Shown: in pieces, positions 54,103 through 63,636 of the stretch
How positions within the stretch are numbered: the stretch's first letter is position 1
How the letters are laid out: every line of letters starts with the position of its first letter
From: Pseudoduganella dura
Lineage (GTDB): Bacteria; Pseudomonadota; Gammaproteobacteria; Burkholderiales; Burkholderiaceae_D
DNA length: 64,000 bases
Direction: 5' to 3'
Assembly: GCF_009727155.1 (NCBI RefSeq)
Contig: NZ_WNWM01000002.1
Location: 5,952,001 to 6,016,000 of the forward strand
Made by a program: the position numbers and the translations under genes
Notes under the pieces: generated by a model
What the model saw: the letters and a program-made list of their open reading frames with translations, nothing else
Database searches by the model: none
What the model was told of the DNA's origin: nothing

Positions 54103-55197
54103 CTACATGCCGTAACGGGCCGCCAGGATCGGCCGCGGGTCCAGCGGCGTGTCCAGGATGAACGTCGTGCGGCCATTGCGGCATTCGACGGCGATGCTGC
54201 CGGCATGCTGCTCCGCCACGCTGCGCACGAAGGGCAGGCCGATTTCCCAGCCACCTTCGCCTTTCGAGGCCGTGCGCTTGTACAGCTGGAAGATCGCTTC
54301 GAGCCGTTCCGGCGGGATCGGCGGTCCGGCATTGGTGACCGACAGCGCTACCCGGCCGCCGTACGAGCGCAGAACGACGTCGATCGGCGATCCCGGGTCG
54401 CTGTATTCGACGGCGTTGGCCAGCAGGTTGTCGATCGCCCTGCGCAGCGAGTCGCGATGCCAGTAGCCGTGCACCGGGCTGTCCGGCACCGCGATCCGGC
54501 GCGAGGCGGCAACCGAGCAGCGGATCACATCGCGCAGCAGGGCGCACAGGTCGAGCGCCTGCAATTCCGGCACGTCGTGCGCCGGCGGGCTGGCCATCGC
54601 CATGTCCAGCATCTCCGACAGCATCGCGCCGATGCGGCCGTGCTGCCGCGAGGCCAGTTCGGCCAGCTTGCGCACCGTCGCCATGTCGCCGGCCTGGGCG
54701 ATGTGATCGACCGCCATCGACGCGGTGGACAGCTGCGTGCGGATGTCATGCGCCACGGCGGAGATGAACTGCTCGCGCGCGGTGGCCTTGGTCAGCACGA
54801 AGCCGGTGATCGACTCGCGGATCGCCTCGTCGATCAGCGAATTGAGCCGGGCGGTCTGGTCGGCGGAGAGGGCGGTGCCGGCGTCGTTCCATGCCTTGAA
54901 CATGGCGGCACGGAACAGCTGCAGCTCGTGCGCGACCGTTTCCACGTCGTAGCGCGTCAGCCTGGCGCGCTCGCCGCCGTGCTCGGAAGCCAGCGTCGAC
55001 TGGCTGTAGTCGTAGCGCGCGCCGGACGCCACGGCGCACAGGTGTTCGTAGAACACCGGGAGCGTGTCCACCAGCAGCGCTGTCGGCAATTTCTGCGCGT
55101 GGGACACGCGCGTGCGCACCGCGTTGAGCCATTCCTGGAACACCGTGTCGCGTAATGCCAGCAGGCGCTGGTGCAGGTCGGTGGACTGTATGGTCAT
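54103..55197 (-). CDS. Sensor histidine kinase with RsbRD-like N-terminal domain
   Basis: The 364-residue protein is soluble. Residues 1 to about 135 look like an RsbRD/RsbT co-antagonist-type domain (LRDTVFQEWLNAVRTRV, RYDVETVAHELQLFRAAMF). The kinase core follows, with the phosphorylated His in AVAHDIRTQLST, an N box RRAIDNLLANAVEYSD, and a weak G box (GGWEIGLPFV; the usual GxGxG pattern is altered). The ATP-lid motifs are less strict than usual, so activity may be low. It is divergent from the KaiC-like gene and next to the AraC gene; a link to the hybrid kinase downstream of KaiC is possible. Confidence 0.82.
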   Translation of the reverse strand: MTIQSTDLHQRLLALRDTVFQEWLNAVRTRVSHAQKLPTALLVDTLPVFYEHLCAVASGARYDYSQSTLASEHGGERARLTRYDVETVAHELQLFRAAMFKAWNDAGTALSADQTARLNSLIDEAIRESITGFVLTKATAREQFISAVAHDIRTQLSTASMAVDHIAQAGDMATVRKLAELASRQHGRIGAMLSEMLDMAMASPPAHDVPELQALDLCALLRDVIRCSVAASRRIAVPDSPVHGYWHRDSLRRAIDNLLANAVEYSDPGSPIDVVLRSYGGRVALSVTNAGPPIPPERLEAIFQLYKRTASKGEGGWEIGLPFVRSVAEQHAGSIAVECRNGRTTFILDTPLDPRPILAARYGM

Positions 55198-55590
55198 GGC
55201 GGTCGGCAGATGATCCCGGCAAAGATGTTGGCAAATAAGGTCGCCGGATACTGTTGGCGAATGGTTATCGAACAGGGCGCGCCGCCGGTTGCGCTGGGGC
55301 GGGATCGGCCGCCAGGGCACCGGATCAGCGCGGTATGTCCATTATGCCGCTGCCGCGCCCGGAACGGGTTCCGATTTCCATTGAAATTGCACAAGGCCCG
55401 GCTGGCCGTGCACCTGGCGCCGTCCGGGACAACTGCTGTGTGAGCGGTGGGCAACATTCCAGTCTATAATCGGAGCCCAGGCGTTGCATGGCAGCGCAAG
55501 TTCTCAATCGCCTCCGGCGCACGTCCGGCCTGTCCTGCGCAAACCCCGTTATGCACGGACACGGCCGTGTGCCGAATCTTGGACATCACC
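55198..55590. other. Divergent region before the KaiC-like gene
   Basis: This 393-bp gap separates the divergent kinase and KaiC-like genes. A perfect TATAAT lies at 55465-55470, about 120 bp before the KaiC-like ATG, but no matching -35 box is seen. Nothing else can be identified. Confidence 0.35.
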
Positions 55591-57180
55591 ATGGATCACG
55601 CAGTCACTCCGCCAGCCCCTTCGCCAGCCAATCCGCCAGCCGGGGTATCAGCCGCGTCATCGGCCGCACCATCGGCCGGTTCGCGCCGTGCCGCGCGCAA
55701 GCCGGCACGGCGGATTTCCACCGGCATTCCCGGCCTGGACGACATCCTGTGCGGCGGCCTCACGGCCGAGCGCGTGTACCTGGTCGAAGGGTCGCCGGGC
55801 TCCGGCAAGACCACGCTCGGGCTGCAGTTCCTCCTCGATGGCGTGGCCAGGGGCGAGCCGGGCCTGTATGTGACGCTGTCCGAGACGGCCGACGAACTCG
55901 ATGCGGTCGCCGAGAGCCACGGCTGGTCGATCGACGCGATCGATATCTTCGAACTGGCCAGCGACGAGGTGCTCGATCCCGACGCGCAGCAATCCGTGCT
56001 GCACCCGGCCGAGGTGGAACTGGGCGAGACCACGCGGGGCGTCATGGAGCACGTGGACCGGGCCAGGCCGGTGCGGGTGGTGTTCGACAGCCTGTCCGAA
56101 CTGCGCCTGCTGGCACAGAATCCGTTGCGCTACCGGCGCCAGATCCTGGCGCTGAAGCAGTTCTTCGCGGCGCGCGCCTGCACCGTGCTGCTGCTGGACG
56201 ACAAGACCAACCAGGCCGACCAGCACCTGCACAGCATCGCGCACGGCGTGATCAGCCTCGAGCAGATCGCCCAGGAATTCGGCAAGGAGCGCCGCCGCGT
56301 CAACATCCTGAAATTGCGGGGGGTGAAATACCGCGGCGGCTACCACGATTACGCGCTGGAAACGGGCGGCCTGCGCATGTTCCCGCGGCTGGTATCGGCG
56401 GAACATGCCACCTTTCTCACGCCCGTGGCGCGCTCCACCGGCAACGCCGGCCTGGACGAGCTGCTGGGCGGCGGCCTGGTGGCCGGCACCAACACGCTGA
56501 TCGTCGGCCCTTCCGGCGTCGGCAAGACCAGCGTCACGGTGCGCTGCATGCTCGCCGCGCTGGAGCGCGGCGAAAAGGCGGCCTTCTACCTGTTCGACGA
56601 GGGCATGGGCACCTTCTTCGCCCGCAGCCAGTCGCTGGGCATGGACCTGCATCCGTATCTCGACAGCGGCCAGCTGGCGGTGCGGCACGTCGATCCCGCC
56701 GAGCTGTCGCCGGGCGAGTTCGCGCAGATGCTGCGCGACGCGGTGGAAAGCGACGGCGTGGCCTTCATCGTCATCGACAGCCTGAATGCCTACATGCAGG
56801 CAATGCCGGGCGAGCAGTACCTCACCTTGCAGATGCACGAGCTGCTGGCTTACCTGAACCAGAAAGGCGTGACCACCGCGCTGGTGCTCGGCGAGCACGG
56901 CACGGTGGGCCAGGAGCAGCGCGATGTCGATCTCAGCTACCTGAGCGATTCGACGGTGCTGCTGCGCTTCTTCGAGGCTGGCGGCAAGCTGCGCCGCGCC
57001 ATCACGGTCATCAAGAGCCGCACCGCCGACCATGCGCAGACGATCCACGAAATGCTGCTGCAGAGCCACGGCATCGAGATCGGCGCCCCGCTGCTGGGCT
57101 TCGAGGGAATCCTCACGGGTTTGCCGAGCTACCGCGGCGACACCAAGATGATGGTGTCAGCGGACAATGCCGCGCGCTGA
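55591..57180 (+). CDS. KaiC-like ATPase with two RecA-type domains
   Basis: The 529-residue protein carries two RecA-fold ATPase domains, as KaiC does. The first has Walker A GSPGSGKT near residue 68 and the second GPSGVGKT near residue 307. Each is preceded by the KaiC-type RISTGIPGLDDILCGGL or STGNAGLDELLGGGL segment. FDSLSELRLL and IVIDSLNAYMQ match the Walker B strands. There is no kaiA or kaiB gene. In non-cyanobacteria such proteins work with sensor kinases in stress responses; here a hybrid kinase gene overlaps its 3' end by 14 bp, and a kinase lies divergently upstream. The N-terminal 40 residues are Ala/Pro-rich and probably disordered. Confidence 0.9.
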   Translation: MDHAVTPPAPSPANPPAGVSAASSAAPSAGSRRAARKPARRISTGIPGLDDILCGGLTAERVYLVEGSPGSGKTTLGLQFLLDGVARGEPGLYVTLSETADELDAVAESHGWSIDAIDIFELASDEVLDPDAQQSVLHPAEVELGETTRGVMEHVDRARPVRVVFDSLSELRLLAQNPLRYRRQILALKQFFAARACTVLLLDDKTNQADQHLHSIAHGVISLEQIAQEFGKERRRVNILKLRGVKYRGGYHDYALETGGLRMFPRLVSAEHATFLTPVARSTGNAGLDELLGGGLVAGTNTLIVGPSGVGKTSVTVRCMLAALERGEKAAFYLFDEGMGTFFARSQSLGMDLHPYLDSGQLAVRHVDPAELSPGEFAQMLRDAVESDGVAFIVIDSLNAYMQAMPGEQYLTLQMHELLAYLNQKGVTTALVLGEHGTVGQEQRDVDLSYLSDSTVLLRFFEAGGKLRRAITVIKSRTADHAQTIHEMLLQSHGIEIGAPLLGFEGILTGLPSYRGDTKMMVSADNAAR

Positions 57181-58876
57181 CCACCGCGAGGAACGCGTCC
57201 TGGTCCTGGCCCCCCGGGGCCGGGATGCGGACGTCATCGCCGGGGTGGTCGGGCGTCACGCGGTGCCGTGCGAAACGATGGCGAGTTTCCGCGAACTGAC
57301 CGAAGCGGTCATGGCCGGCGCGGCCGCGGCCGTGGTGGCCGACGAGGCGCTGCACGGTGCGGACATGGCACCGCTGCACGCCTGGCTGGCGGCACAGGAA
57401 CCGTGGTCGGACTTTCCCATCATCGTGCTGCTTTCGCGCCGCATCGGACCGGGCGCCGCGGCGTCGAAGACGCTGCTCGAGGCGCTGGGCAACGTGATCC
57501 TGCTGGAGCGGCCGCTGAGTGCGGAAGCGCTGGGCAGCACGATCGGTTCCGCGCTGCGCGCCCGGCACCGGCAATACCAGGCGCGCGCCGTGCTGGCCGA
57601 CCGCCAGGCGGTATCGGACCAGCTGGCCGCGCTCAATGCCACCCTCGAATCGCGCGTGGAGGAGCGCACACGCGCGCTGGCGCAGGCGAACGACCGGCTG
57701 ACCGCCGAGGTGATCGAGCGGGAGAAGGCCCAGCAGGCCATGGTGCAGGCCCAGAAGATGGAGTCGCTCGGCCGGCTCACCGGCGGCGTGGCGCACGATT
57801 TCAACAACCTGCTCAACGTGGTACAGGGCAGCATGGAACTGATCCTGGCGACGACGGCCGACGCGGCGGTGCGGCGCCGGGCCGAAACCGCCAAGGCCGC
57901 GTGCGAGCGGGGCGGCAAGCTCACGGCGCAGCTTCTGGCGTTCGCGCGCAACCAGACGCTCGACCTGCGCCCGCTGCGCGTCGAACCGCTGTTCGAGTCG
58001 GTGCTGCAGATGGCGCGGCCGTTGCTGGGCGATGCGTTCGAGATCGTCGTCGGCGTGGGACCGCACGTGGCGGGCGTGCTGGCCGACGCCAGCCAGATGG
58101 AAATGGCGCTGCTGAACCTGGCGATCAACGCGCGCGATGCGATGCCGGAGGGCGGGCGCATCGTGCTGCGCGCCTCCACGCCGCGCGTGCCGGCCGGGCT
58201 GCTGCCGGAGGGCGATTACGTGCGCATCGCCGTGTCGGACAACGGCCCCGGCATGAGCGCCGACGTGGCGGCCCGCGTGTTCGAACCGTTCTTCACCACC
58301 AAGGCCGTCGGCAAGGGCACGGGCCTGGGCCTGTCGCAGGTGTATGGCATGGCCCGCCAGTCGGGCGGGCTGGCCCGTATCGAGAGCCTGCCGGGGCAGG
58401 GCACCACGGTGGAAATCTGGCTGCCGGCCGCCCGCGCCGAGGATGTGCAGGATGCCGCAGACCCCGACGAGGAACAGCCGCTCTCCGGCCTCAAGGCGCT
58501 GATCGTCGAGGACGACGATTTCGTGCGCGCCTGCATGACCGACGCGCTCGTCACGCTGGGCTGCGAGGTGGCGCAGGCCGCCGATGGCACCACGGGGTTC
58601 GACACGCTGCTGCAGGCGCGGCCCGACCTGCTGGTGACGGATTACCTGATGCCCGGCATGACCGGCGCGGAACTGGCGGGGCGGGCGCGGGAGAGATTCC
58701 CGGGCCTGCCGGTCATCGTGGCGACCGGCTACGCGGACATGGATGCGATCCGCCACGCGGTGGGCGACGTGACGATCCTGCGCAAGCCGTTCCGGATCGC
58801 CGAGCTGGGCGCCGCGGTGCGCAAGGCGCTGCGCGCCGCGGTCGCGACCACGGCGCGCACGCCGGCTGGCACGTGA
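57167..58876 (+). CDS. Hybrid sensor histidine kinase-response regulator
   Basis: The 569-residue protein has a receiver-like N-terminal part (residues about 10-125), in which the phosphoacceptor Asp position is replaced (VVADEALHG still has Asp near residue 59). A coiled coil follows (ALNATLESRVEERTRALAQA), then the kinase core with the His box GGVAHDFNNLLNV, and an ATPase domain with NARDAMPEGG, DNGPGMS and GTGLGLSQVYG. A C-terminal receiver has its Asp in LLVTDYLMPGMTG near residue 491 and Lys in ILRKPFR. No transmembrane segment is seen, so it is cytoplasmic. Its start overlaps the KaiC-like gene, and the pair probably forms one signalling unit. Confidence 0.88.
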   Translation: MPRADHREERVLVLAPRGRDADVIAGVVGRHAVPCETMASFRELTEAVMAGAAAAVVADEALHGADMAPLHAWLAAQEPWSDFPIIVLLSRRIGPGAAASKTLLEALGNVILLERPLSAEALGSTIGSALRARHRQYQARAVLADRQAVSDQLAALNATLESRVEERTRALAQANDRLTAEVIEREKAQQAMVQAQKMESLGRLTGGVAHDFNNLLNVVQGSMELILATTADAAVRRRAETAKAACERGGKLTAQLLAFARNQTLDLRPLRVEPLFESVLQMARPLLGDAFEIVVGVGPHVAGVLADASQMEMALLNLAINARDAMPEGGRIVLRASTPRVPAGLLPEGDYVRIAVSDNGPGMSADVAARVFEPFFTTKAVGKGTGLGLSQVYGMARQSGGLARIESLPGQGTTVEIWLPAARAEDVQDAADPDEEQPLSGLKALIVEDDDFVRACMTDALVTLGCEVAQAADGTTGFDTLLQARPDLLVTDYLMPGMTGAELAGRARERFPGLPVIVATGYADMDAIRHAVGDVTILRKPFRIAELGAAVRKALRAAVATTARTPAGT

Positions 58877-58901
58877 CCGCCGTACCGAAGCCCGGGGCGG
58901 C

Positions 58902-60437
58902 CTAAGGGATCACCGCCAGCGCCTGCAGCACGGCCATCCTGCGCTGCAGGAAGTCGGTGGCGTGCCGTTCCAGCAGCGCGGCCTGCTCGCCGGGCGGCGC
59001 CGGCTGGTCGCCCTGGTGGAGGCGCACATTCTGCCGGCCGGCCAGCGCCATCACGAAAGCGACCAGCTCGCCGATGCTGCGGTGGCCCCGCATCAGGCCC
59101 AGCAGGAACAGCTGGTGGATGCGCGGCACCGGAATGCCGCCGCCCGTCACGGGGGATGCCAGGTAGCTGATGTCGCCGCCGTGTTCGGCCAGGCCGATCA
59201 GGTGCTCGTTGAGCCGGAAGCAGGCCGCCTTCGCGCCCTCGGCCGGTGCCGCGTCCTGCGCCGGCTGTACCTGCTGCGTACCGGCCAGCAGGAACACCGC
59301 CTGCAGCGTCTGGAACGCGGTCAGGCCCGCACCCGCGCAGGCGGTTTCCAGCTCGCCGATCGTGTGCGGCCGGTGATCGGCCAGCGCCTCGATCACCGGG
59401 CGGTGCTTGGCTTCGTTCAGGCCCACTTCGATCTGCCCGGCCTTGACGGTGTACACCACGTCGTCCGGCGAAATCACCAGCACCACGCGCTGCTCGCGCA
59501 GCAACCGCGCGCGTTCCAGCGTGCCGAGCCTGCGCGCGCCGCGCACCCAGTAATCGCGCCGGAACTGCTGGTTGATCATGAAATCGAACGCGAGCTGCTT
59601 CAGTGCCGGGTCGCCGACCGTCTTCAGGAATTGCGCCTGTTCGGGCGTGACGAGCACGGTGTCGATATGCTCGACATACGTGGCCGGGCAGGCAAAGTCC
59701 ACCTTGGCCGGTTCGAGCCATTCGGCCAGCATCGGGAACGACATCGGATGCCAGTCGCGGTTGAAGTATTCATGCGCGAGATACGACCTGTCCGCCGCCT
59801 TCAGCAGCTCCATGCGCGCCGGCACCATCGGGTTCGCCTGAACGAAGCCGGGATTGGTGGCCAGCAGGCGGCCGGCGAAATCGAGCGACTGGCCGATCCG
59901 CTCGCCGGTACCCGCGCTGGGCACCGTCATCGATGCATAGTGGCGCGTCATCAGTTCGCGCACCGGCGCCAGCGCCGCCCAGCCGGGCTGCGTGTTGTAG
60001 CTCACGTACAGCACGCCGCCCACCTTCAGCTTGCGGCCGATGAAATCCACCAGCACGCGGCGGTTGTCGTCCGAGATCCAGCTCCACACGCCGTGCAGGC
60101 AGATGAAATCGAAGTCCGGCAGGTCGGCGCGGGCGCAGAACCGGTGGAACGATTCGTCGGTGAGGTGCGCGTTCGCGCCGGAAGCGGCGGCCAGTTCGCG
60201 GGCAAAGCCGGCCTGCGCGGGGTTGAAATCGGTGCCGTGCCATTCGCTGCCCGAGGCGGCCGCGTGCACGTTCACGCTGACACCCTGGCCGAAGCCGAGC
60301 TCGCAGGAGCAGGCGTTGTCCGGGAAGACCAGCCCCGCGTTCAGGAAGGCGAGGCGCACCCGCAGCGGGTTCAGTTCCGGGTACACCCCATAGGTGTAGC
60401 CGATATCGGACACGTAGCCTGCGGACCAGTCGGACAT
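58902..60437 (-). CDS. Class I SAM-dependent methyltransferase with regulatory domain
   Basis: The 511-residue protein has an N-terminal Rossmann-type methyltransferase domain: YGVYPELNPLRVRLAFLNAG, CELGFGQGVSVNVHAA as the SAM loop, HGTDFNPAQ, and LHGVWSWI. A central and C-terminal part of the methyltransferase regulatory domain type (PF10119-like) follows, then winged-helix-like sequences. Proteins of this sort occur near surface polysaccharide or signalling genes, but the substrate is unknown. The ATG at 60437 fits the family start; a longer frame goes to 60647. It is convergent with the hybrid kinase and follows the eptA-like gene on the same strand. Confidence 0.8.
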   Translation of the reverse strand: MSDWSAGYVSDIGYTYGVYPELNPLRVRLAFLNAGLVFPDNACSCELGFGQGVSVNVHAAASGSEWHGTDFNPAQAGFARELAAASGANAHLTDESFHRFCARADLPDFDFICLHGVWSWISDDNRRVLVDFIGRKLKVGGVLYVSYNTQPGWAALAPVRELMTRHYASMTVPSAGTGERIGQSLDFAGRLLATNPGFVQANPMVPARMELLKAADRSYLAHEYFNRDWHPMSFPMLAEWLEPAKVDFACPATYVEHIDTVLVTPEQAQFLKTVGDPALKQLAFDFMINQQFRRDYWVRGARRLGTLERARLLREQRVVLVISPDDVVYTVKAGQIEVGLNEAKHRPVIEALADHRPHTIGELETACAGAGLTAFQTLQAVFLLAGTQQVQPAQDAAPAEGAKAACFRLNEHLIGLAEHGGDISYLASPVTGGGIPVPRIHQLFLLGLMRGHRSIGELVAFVMALAGRQNVRLHQGDQPAPPGEQAALLERHATDFLQRRMAVLQALAVIP

Positions 60438-60531
60438 GCTGTTCTTTCGCTGTGGATATTGCTTCCCAGTGTAGAACAGCGGGGTGCCCGGCTGCGGCAC
60501 GATTGGCCGGCTGCCTGCTCGCCGGGCGTGT

Positions 60532-62187
60532 TCAGGCCGGCATGTGCGCAGGCGCCGGTTTGCACGATGCAAAAATGTCCAGGTCGCGGTCGCGCACGCT
60601 GGTGTCGACCGCGAGCATTCCCAGCGTCGAGTGGAAAATGAAGTCATGGGTCAGGGCGTGCCGCGTGCGCTGGCGCAGGCAAGCCTCGTCCAGTGCAAAC
60701 CGCTCGCTGAAACCATCGGACAGCCAGAGCATGAAAGGCACCTGGCGCTGTTCTTTCGGAGAAATCGCGAAGGGTGCGCCGTGCAGGTAGATGTTGTCTT
60801 CCCCGAGCGACTCGCCATGGTCCGAAAAGTACATGAACGCGGTATCGATGCCGTGCCGCGCGTCCAGGTTCTTCAGCAGGTCGATGGTCGCGCTCAGGAA
60901 AAAATCGGTGTACAGGATGGTGTTGTCGTAGGTTGCCACGATCGCTTCGCGGCTGCATGTCGACAGCGAGCCGGTGTCGCAGATCGGGCCGAATTGTCCG
61001 AAACGGCGCGGATAGCGCTTCCAGTAGGCGGGGCCGTGGCTGCCTTGCTGGTGCAGCACGATCACCATGTCGCGTTTCGAGCCGAGGATCCGCTCGCCCA
61101 GGCCTTCCAGCAGGCGGCCGTCGTGGCATCCGTCGGCATCGCAGTGTTGCGACACCGTGCCCGTGCGCGAGACGTCCTCGTAGGTCACCCTGTCGCAGAC
61201 GCCCTTGCAGCCGGAATTGTTGTTGCGCCACAGGACTTCGAAGCCCGCGTATTGCAGCACATCGAGGAGACCTTCGCGCGACCTGGCTTTTTCCGCCGTG
61301 TAGTGTTCCCGTCCGAGACCCGAAAACACGCACGGTACCGAGACGGCGGTCGCGGTCCCGCACGATTCCATGTGCGGGAAGTTGATCAGCCGCTGCTGCC
61401 TGGCCAGCCTGGGATTGGTGTCGCGCCCGTAGCCGTTGAGCGAGAAATTGGCGGCACGCGCGGTTTCGCCGAGGACAATGACCGTCACCGTGCGCCTCGT
61501 GCCCGCGCCCCAGGACCGGTTCCTGCGTGCATCGACGCCGAAGGGCGAGACGACGACGGGTATGGCCCACCTGCGTTTCAGGTAGCCATTGACGGCGTGG
61601 ATATAGTTGGTGGGCGCCAGCAGGAACCGCAGGTCCCTGTTTTCACGCACGACCGGCGCCAGCGCTCTGAACATGACCAGCACCAGGGCGATGGCCAGCG
61701 CCAGCGATATGCCGGCGGCGATCAGGTTGCGCGGCAGCTGGCGCCGCAACGGCGGGAAGCGAATGTCGAGGCGACCGATCAGGTACGCGGGGAGGATACC
61801 GAACACGGCGACGCTTGCGGCCAGCCTGAACGTCAGCAGTTCGCCGGCTTCGGCGACGTCGGTTTCGGCCATGTTCTGCACCATCGCCCAATCGATACCG
61901 ACGCCATAGTGGTTCGTAAAGTGGCTCACGACGCTGGTCGCGACGAGCAATGCGATCGACAGCGGCTTCAGCACCGGCCTGAAATTGAACAGGTGCAGCG
62001 GGCCGGCGAACGCCAGCGACAACGCCAGCGCGGCACCGATCCGGAGCGGCGCCGCCAGCCACCCGAGGCCTTCGGTGGCCGCGAAGAAGCGGTTCCAGAA
62101 CGCCATGTTGAATACGGCGACCGTGTACACCGATACCGCGATCGGCATTGTCACCGCCCTGACTCCCATCGACTGCCTTGCCTTCAC
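60532..62187 (-). CDS. eptA: Lipid A phosphoethanolamine transferase, EptA type
   Basis: The 551-residue inner-membrane enzyme moves phosphoethanolamine from phosphatidylethanolamine to lipid A. It has five N-terminal membrane helices (residues about 12-185) and a periplasmic alkaline-phosphatase-like domain. The nucleophile Thr lies in VIVLGETARAANFSLNGYGRD. Further motifs are TATAVSVPCVFS (metal site), HQQGSHGPAYWKRYP, and YFSDHGESLGEDNIYLHGAP with the zinc-binding Asp-His. Cys pairs match the disulphides of EptA/MCR. The product lowers lipid A negative charge and gives polymyxin resistance. The start is a GTG at 62187 or an ATG at 62169. The two-component pair upstream on the same strand may control it. 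Confidence 0.9.
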   Translation of the reverse strand: MKARQSMGVRAVTMPIAVSVYTVAVFNMAFWNRFFAATEGLGWLAAPLRIGAALALSLAFAGPLHLFNFRPVLKPLSIALLVATSVVSHFTNHYGVGIDWAMVQNMAETDVAEAGELLTFRLAASVAVFGILPAYLIGRLDIRFPPLRRQLPRNLIAAGISLALAIALVLVMFRALAPVVRENRDLRFLLAPTNYIHAVNGYLKRRWAIPVVVSPFGVDARRNRSWGAGTRRTVTVIVLGETARAANFSLNGYGRDTNPRLARQQRLINFPHMESCGTATAVSVPCVFSGLGREHYTAEKARSREGLLDVLQYAGFEVLWRNNNSGCKGVCDRVTYEDVSRTGTVSQHCDADGCHDGRLLEGLGERILGSKRDMVIVLHQQGSHGPAYWKRYPRRFGQFGPICDTGSLSTCSREAIVATYDNTILYTDFFLSATIDLLKNLDARHGIDTAFMYFSDHGESLGEDNIYLHGAPFAISPKEQRQVPFMLWLSDGFSERFALDEACLRQRTRHALTHDFIFHSTLGMLAVDTSVRDRDLDIFASCKPAPAHMPA

Positions 62188-62313
62188 CTTGATCCCCGCA
62201 TGAACTTGCGTCGGTGGACCTCCACCGTATTCGCGGGCCCAGACTAGCGGGGGGATGTCGAGGAAAAGTCGTTGGAAGGAAAAGCCCGGCGCCGGCGATG
62301 GCGCCGTGCCGCT

Positions 62314-63636
62314 TCAGCGGCGGGCGGGTGGGAACCGCAGCTCGGCGAGGGTGCCGCTGCCGGGATTGGACGATATCGTGAGAGTCCATCCGAAGCGCTC
62401 GCAGATACGGCGCGTCAGGAACAGCCCCAGGCCCTGGCCGCCGCCCTGTTTCGTCGAATCGCGCAAGGCCTGCGTATAGCGGCGCGCGGCCGCGACCGTG
62501 TCGAAGCCGGCGCCATTGTCCTGGATGCTCAGGCAGTGGTCGGCCAGCGTGACTGTGATGGCGCCTTCGTGGCTGTTCTCCGCCGCGTTGCGCAGCAGGT
62601 TGCCGACCACGATGCGGGCGATCGCTTCGGGACATTCCACCCATAGCGGCTGCAGCTCCGCGACGACGAAGCTCGCCTGCGCGCCTTGTAGCAGGTGTTC
62701 GTGGTCATCGACGAGAACCGCGGCAAGCGAGTCCAGGCGGATTGCCTCGACCGGCGCCCTGGCCTCCGCTTCGCGCGACAGGAAGAGCAGCGCCGCCATG
62801 ATCTCGGTCAGGTTCCTCGTGGTGGACTCGATCCGTTCCAGGGGACGCCGGGCACCGGGCGGCAGCTCGTACAGCTTCAGCACATCGACGGCGCCGGCGA
62901 TGACCGCGATCGGGGTGCGGAATTCGTGGCTCGCCTGATCCAGCAGGCTGCGCTCGCGTTCGATGAAGCGTTCCACGCGCTCGAGGTGGCGATTGACCAG
63001 GACGGCGATATCGTGCAGCTCGCGCAGCGCGAAATCGGTTTGCAGCCGCTGGGATGGCTGCTCCGGATCGAGCCCCTCCATCCGTCGCGCCAGCGACTGG
63101 ATCGGCTGGTTCATGCTGTGGTAAAGCCACAGGACGGAGCACAGGATCATCAGGCCGCTCAGTATCGCGATCAGGACGCTGACCATCGCCGTCATGTTCT
63201 GATAGTCCTCCAGCTCGGTGATGTCGACGGCCATGACGATGCGCCCGTCGCCGGCGGGCGTGACAAGGACCGCATGGCTGCGGTCGCTGTCGTAGGCGTC
63301 CATGTCGTGCTCGTCGTAATAACCGGGTTCGAGACTGGCGAAGTAGGGCGGCATATCGCCCGGCAGCGTCGTGCCGCGCAGGTTCCAGCCCCGCACCAGT
63401 CCGCTGGTGGGGAGATGGTGCCCGGCGGGACGCGAGTCGCCGTCGGCCAGGTACTGGTTGGTGCTGGACTGCAGGAGATCGCGCCAGATCGGATGGACGA
63501 TCAGCTGCTGGCTCAGGTTTCCCTGGATGGTCAGTCCGGCGCCCAGTACCAGGCCGAACAGCAGGAACAGCATGGCGATCTTGCGGCGCAGGCCGGGTGT
63601 GCGCCGGCCGCTCCCGCGCGGCGCGCGCTCAGTCAT
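62314..63636 (-). CDS. Sensor histidine kinase (possibly controlling eptA)
   Basis: The 440-residue membrane kinase has a helix at about residues 20-40, a periplasmic loop to about 150, a second helix at about 151-172, and the HAMP-like SMNQPIQSLARRMEGL. The phosphoacceptor His is in LLDQASHEFRTPIAVI and the ATPase domain has GNLLRNAAENSHEG, DNGAGFD and GGGQGLGLFLTRRI. It overlaps the response regulator gene by 8 bp. The order of regulator, kinase and eptA on one strand is like pmrAB-eptA loci, but the regulator sequence seen here is too short to assign it to PmrA. Confidence 0.9.
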   Translation of the reverse strand: MTERAPRGSGRRTPGLRRKIAMLFLLFGLVLGAGLTIQGNLSQQLIVHPIWRDLLQSSTNQYLADGDSRPAGHHLPTSGLVRGWNLRGTTLPGDMPPYFASLEPGYYDEHDMDAYDSDRSHAVLVTPAGDGRIVMAVDITELEDYQNMTAMVSVLIAILSGLMILCSVLWLYHSMNQPIQSLARRMEGLDPEQPSQRLQTDFALRELHDIAVLVNRHLERVERFIERERSLLDQASHEFRTPIAVIAGAVDVLKLYELPPGARRPLERIESTTRNLTEIMAALLFLSREAEARAPVEAIRLDSLAAVLVDDHEHLLQGAQASFVVAELQPLWVECPEAIARIVVGNLLRNAAENSHEGAITVTLADHCLSIQDNGAGFDTVAAARRYTQALRDSTKQGGGQGLGLFLTRRICERFGWTLTISSNPGSGTLAELRFPPARR

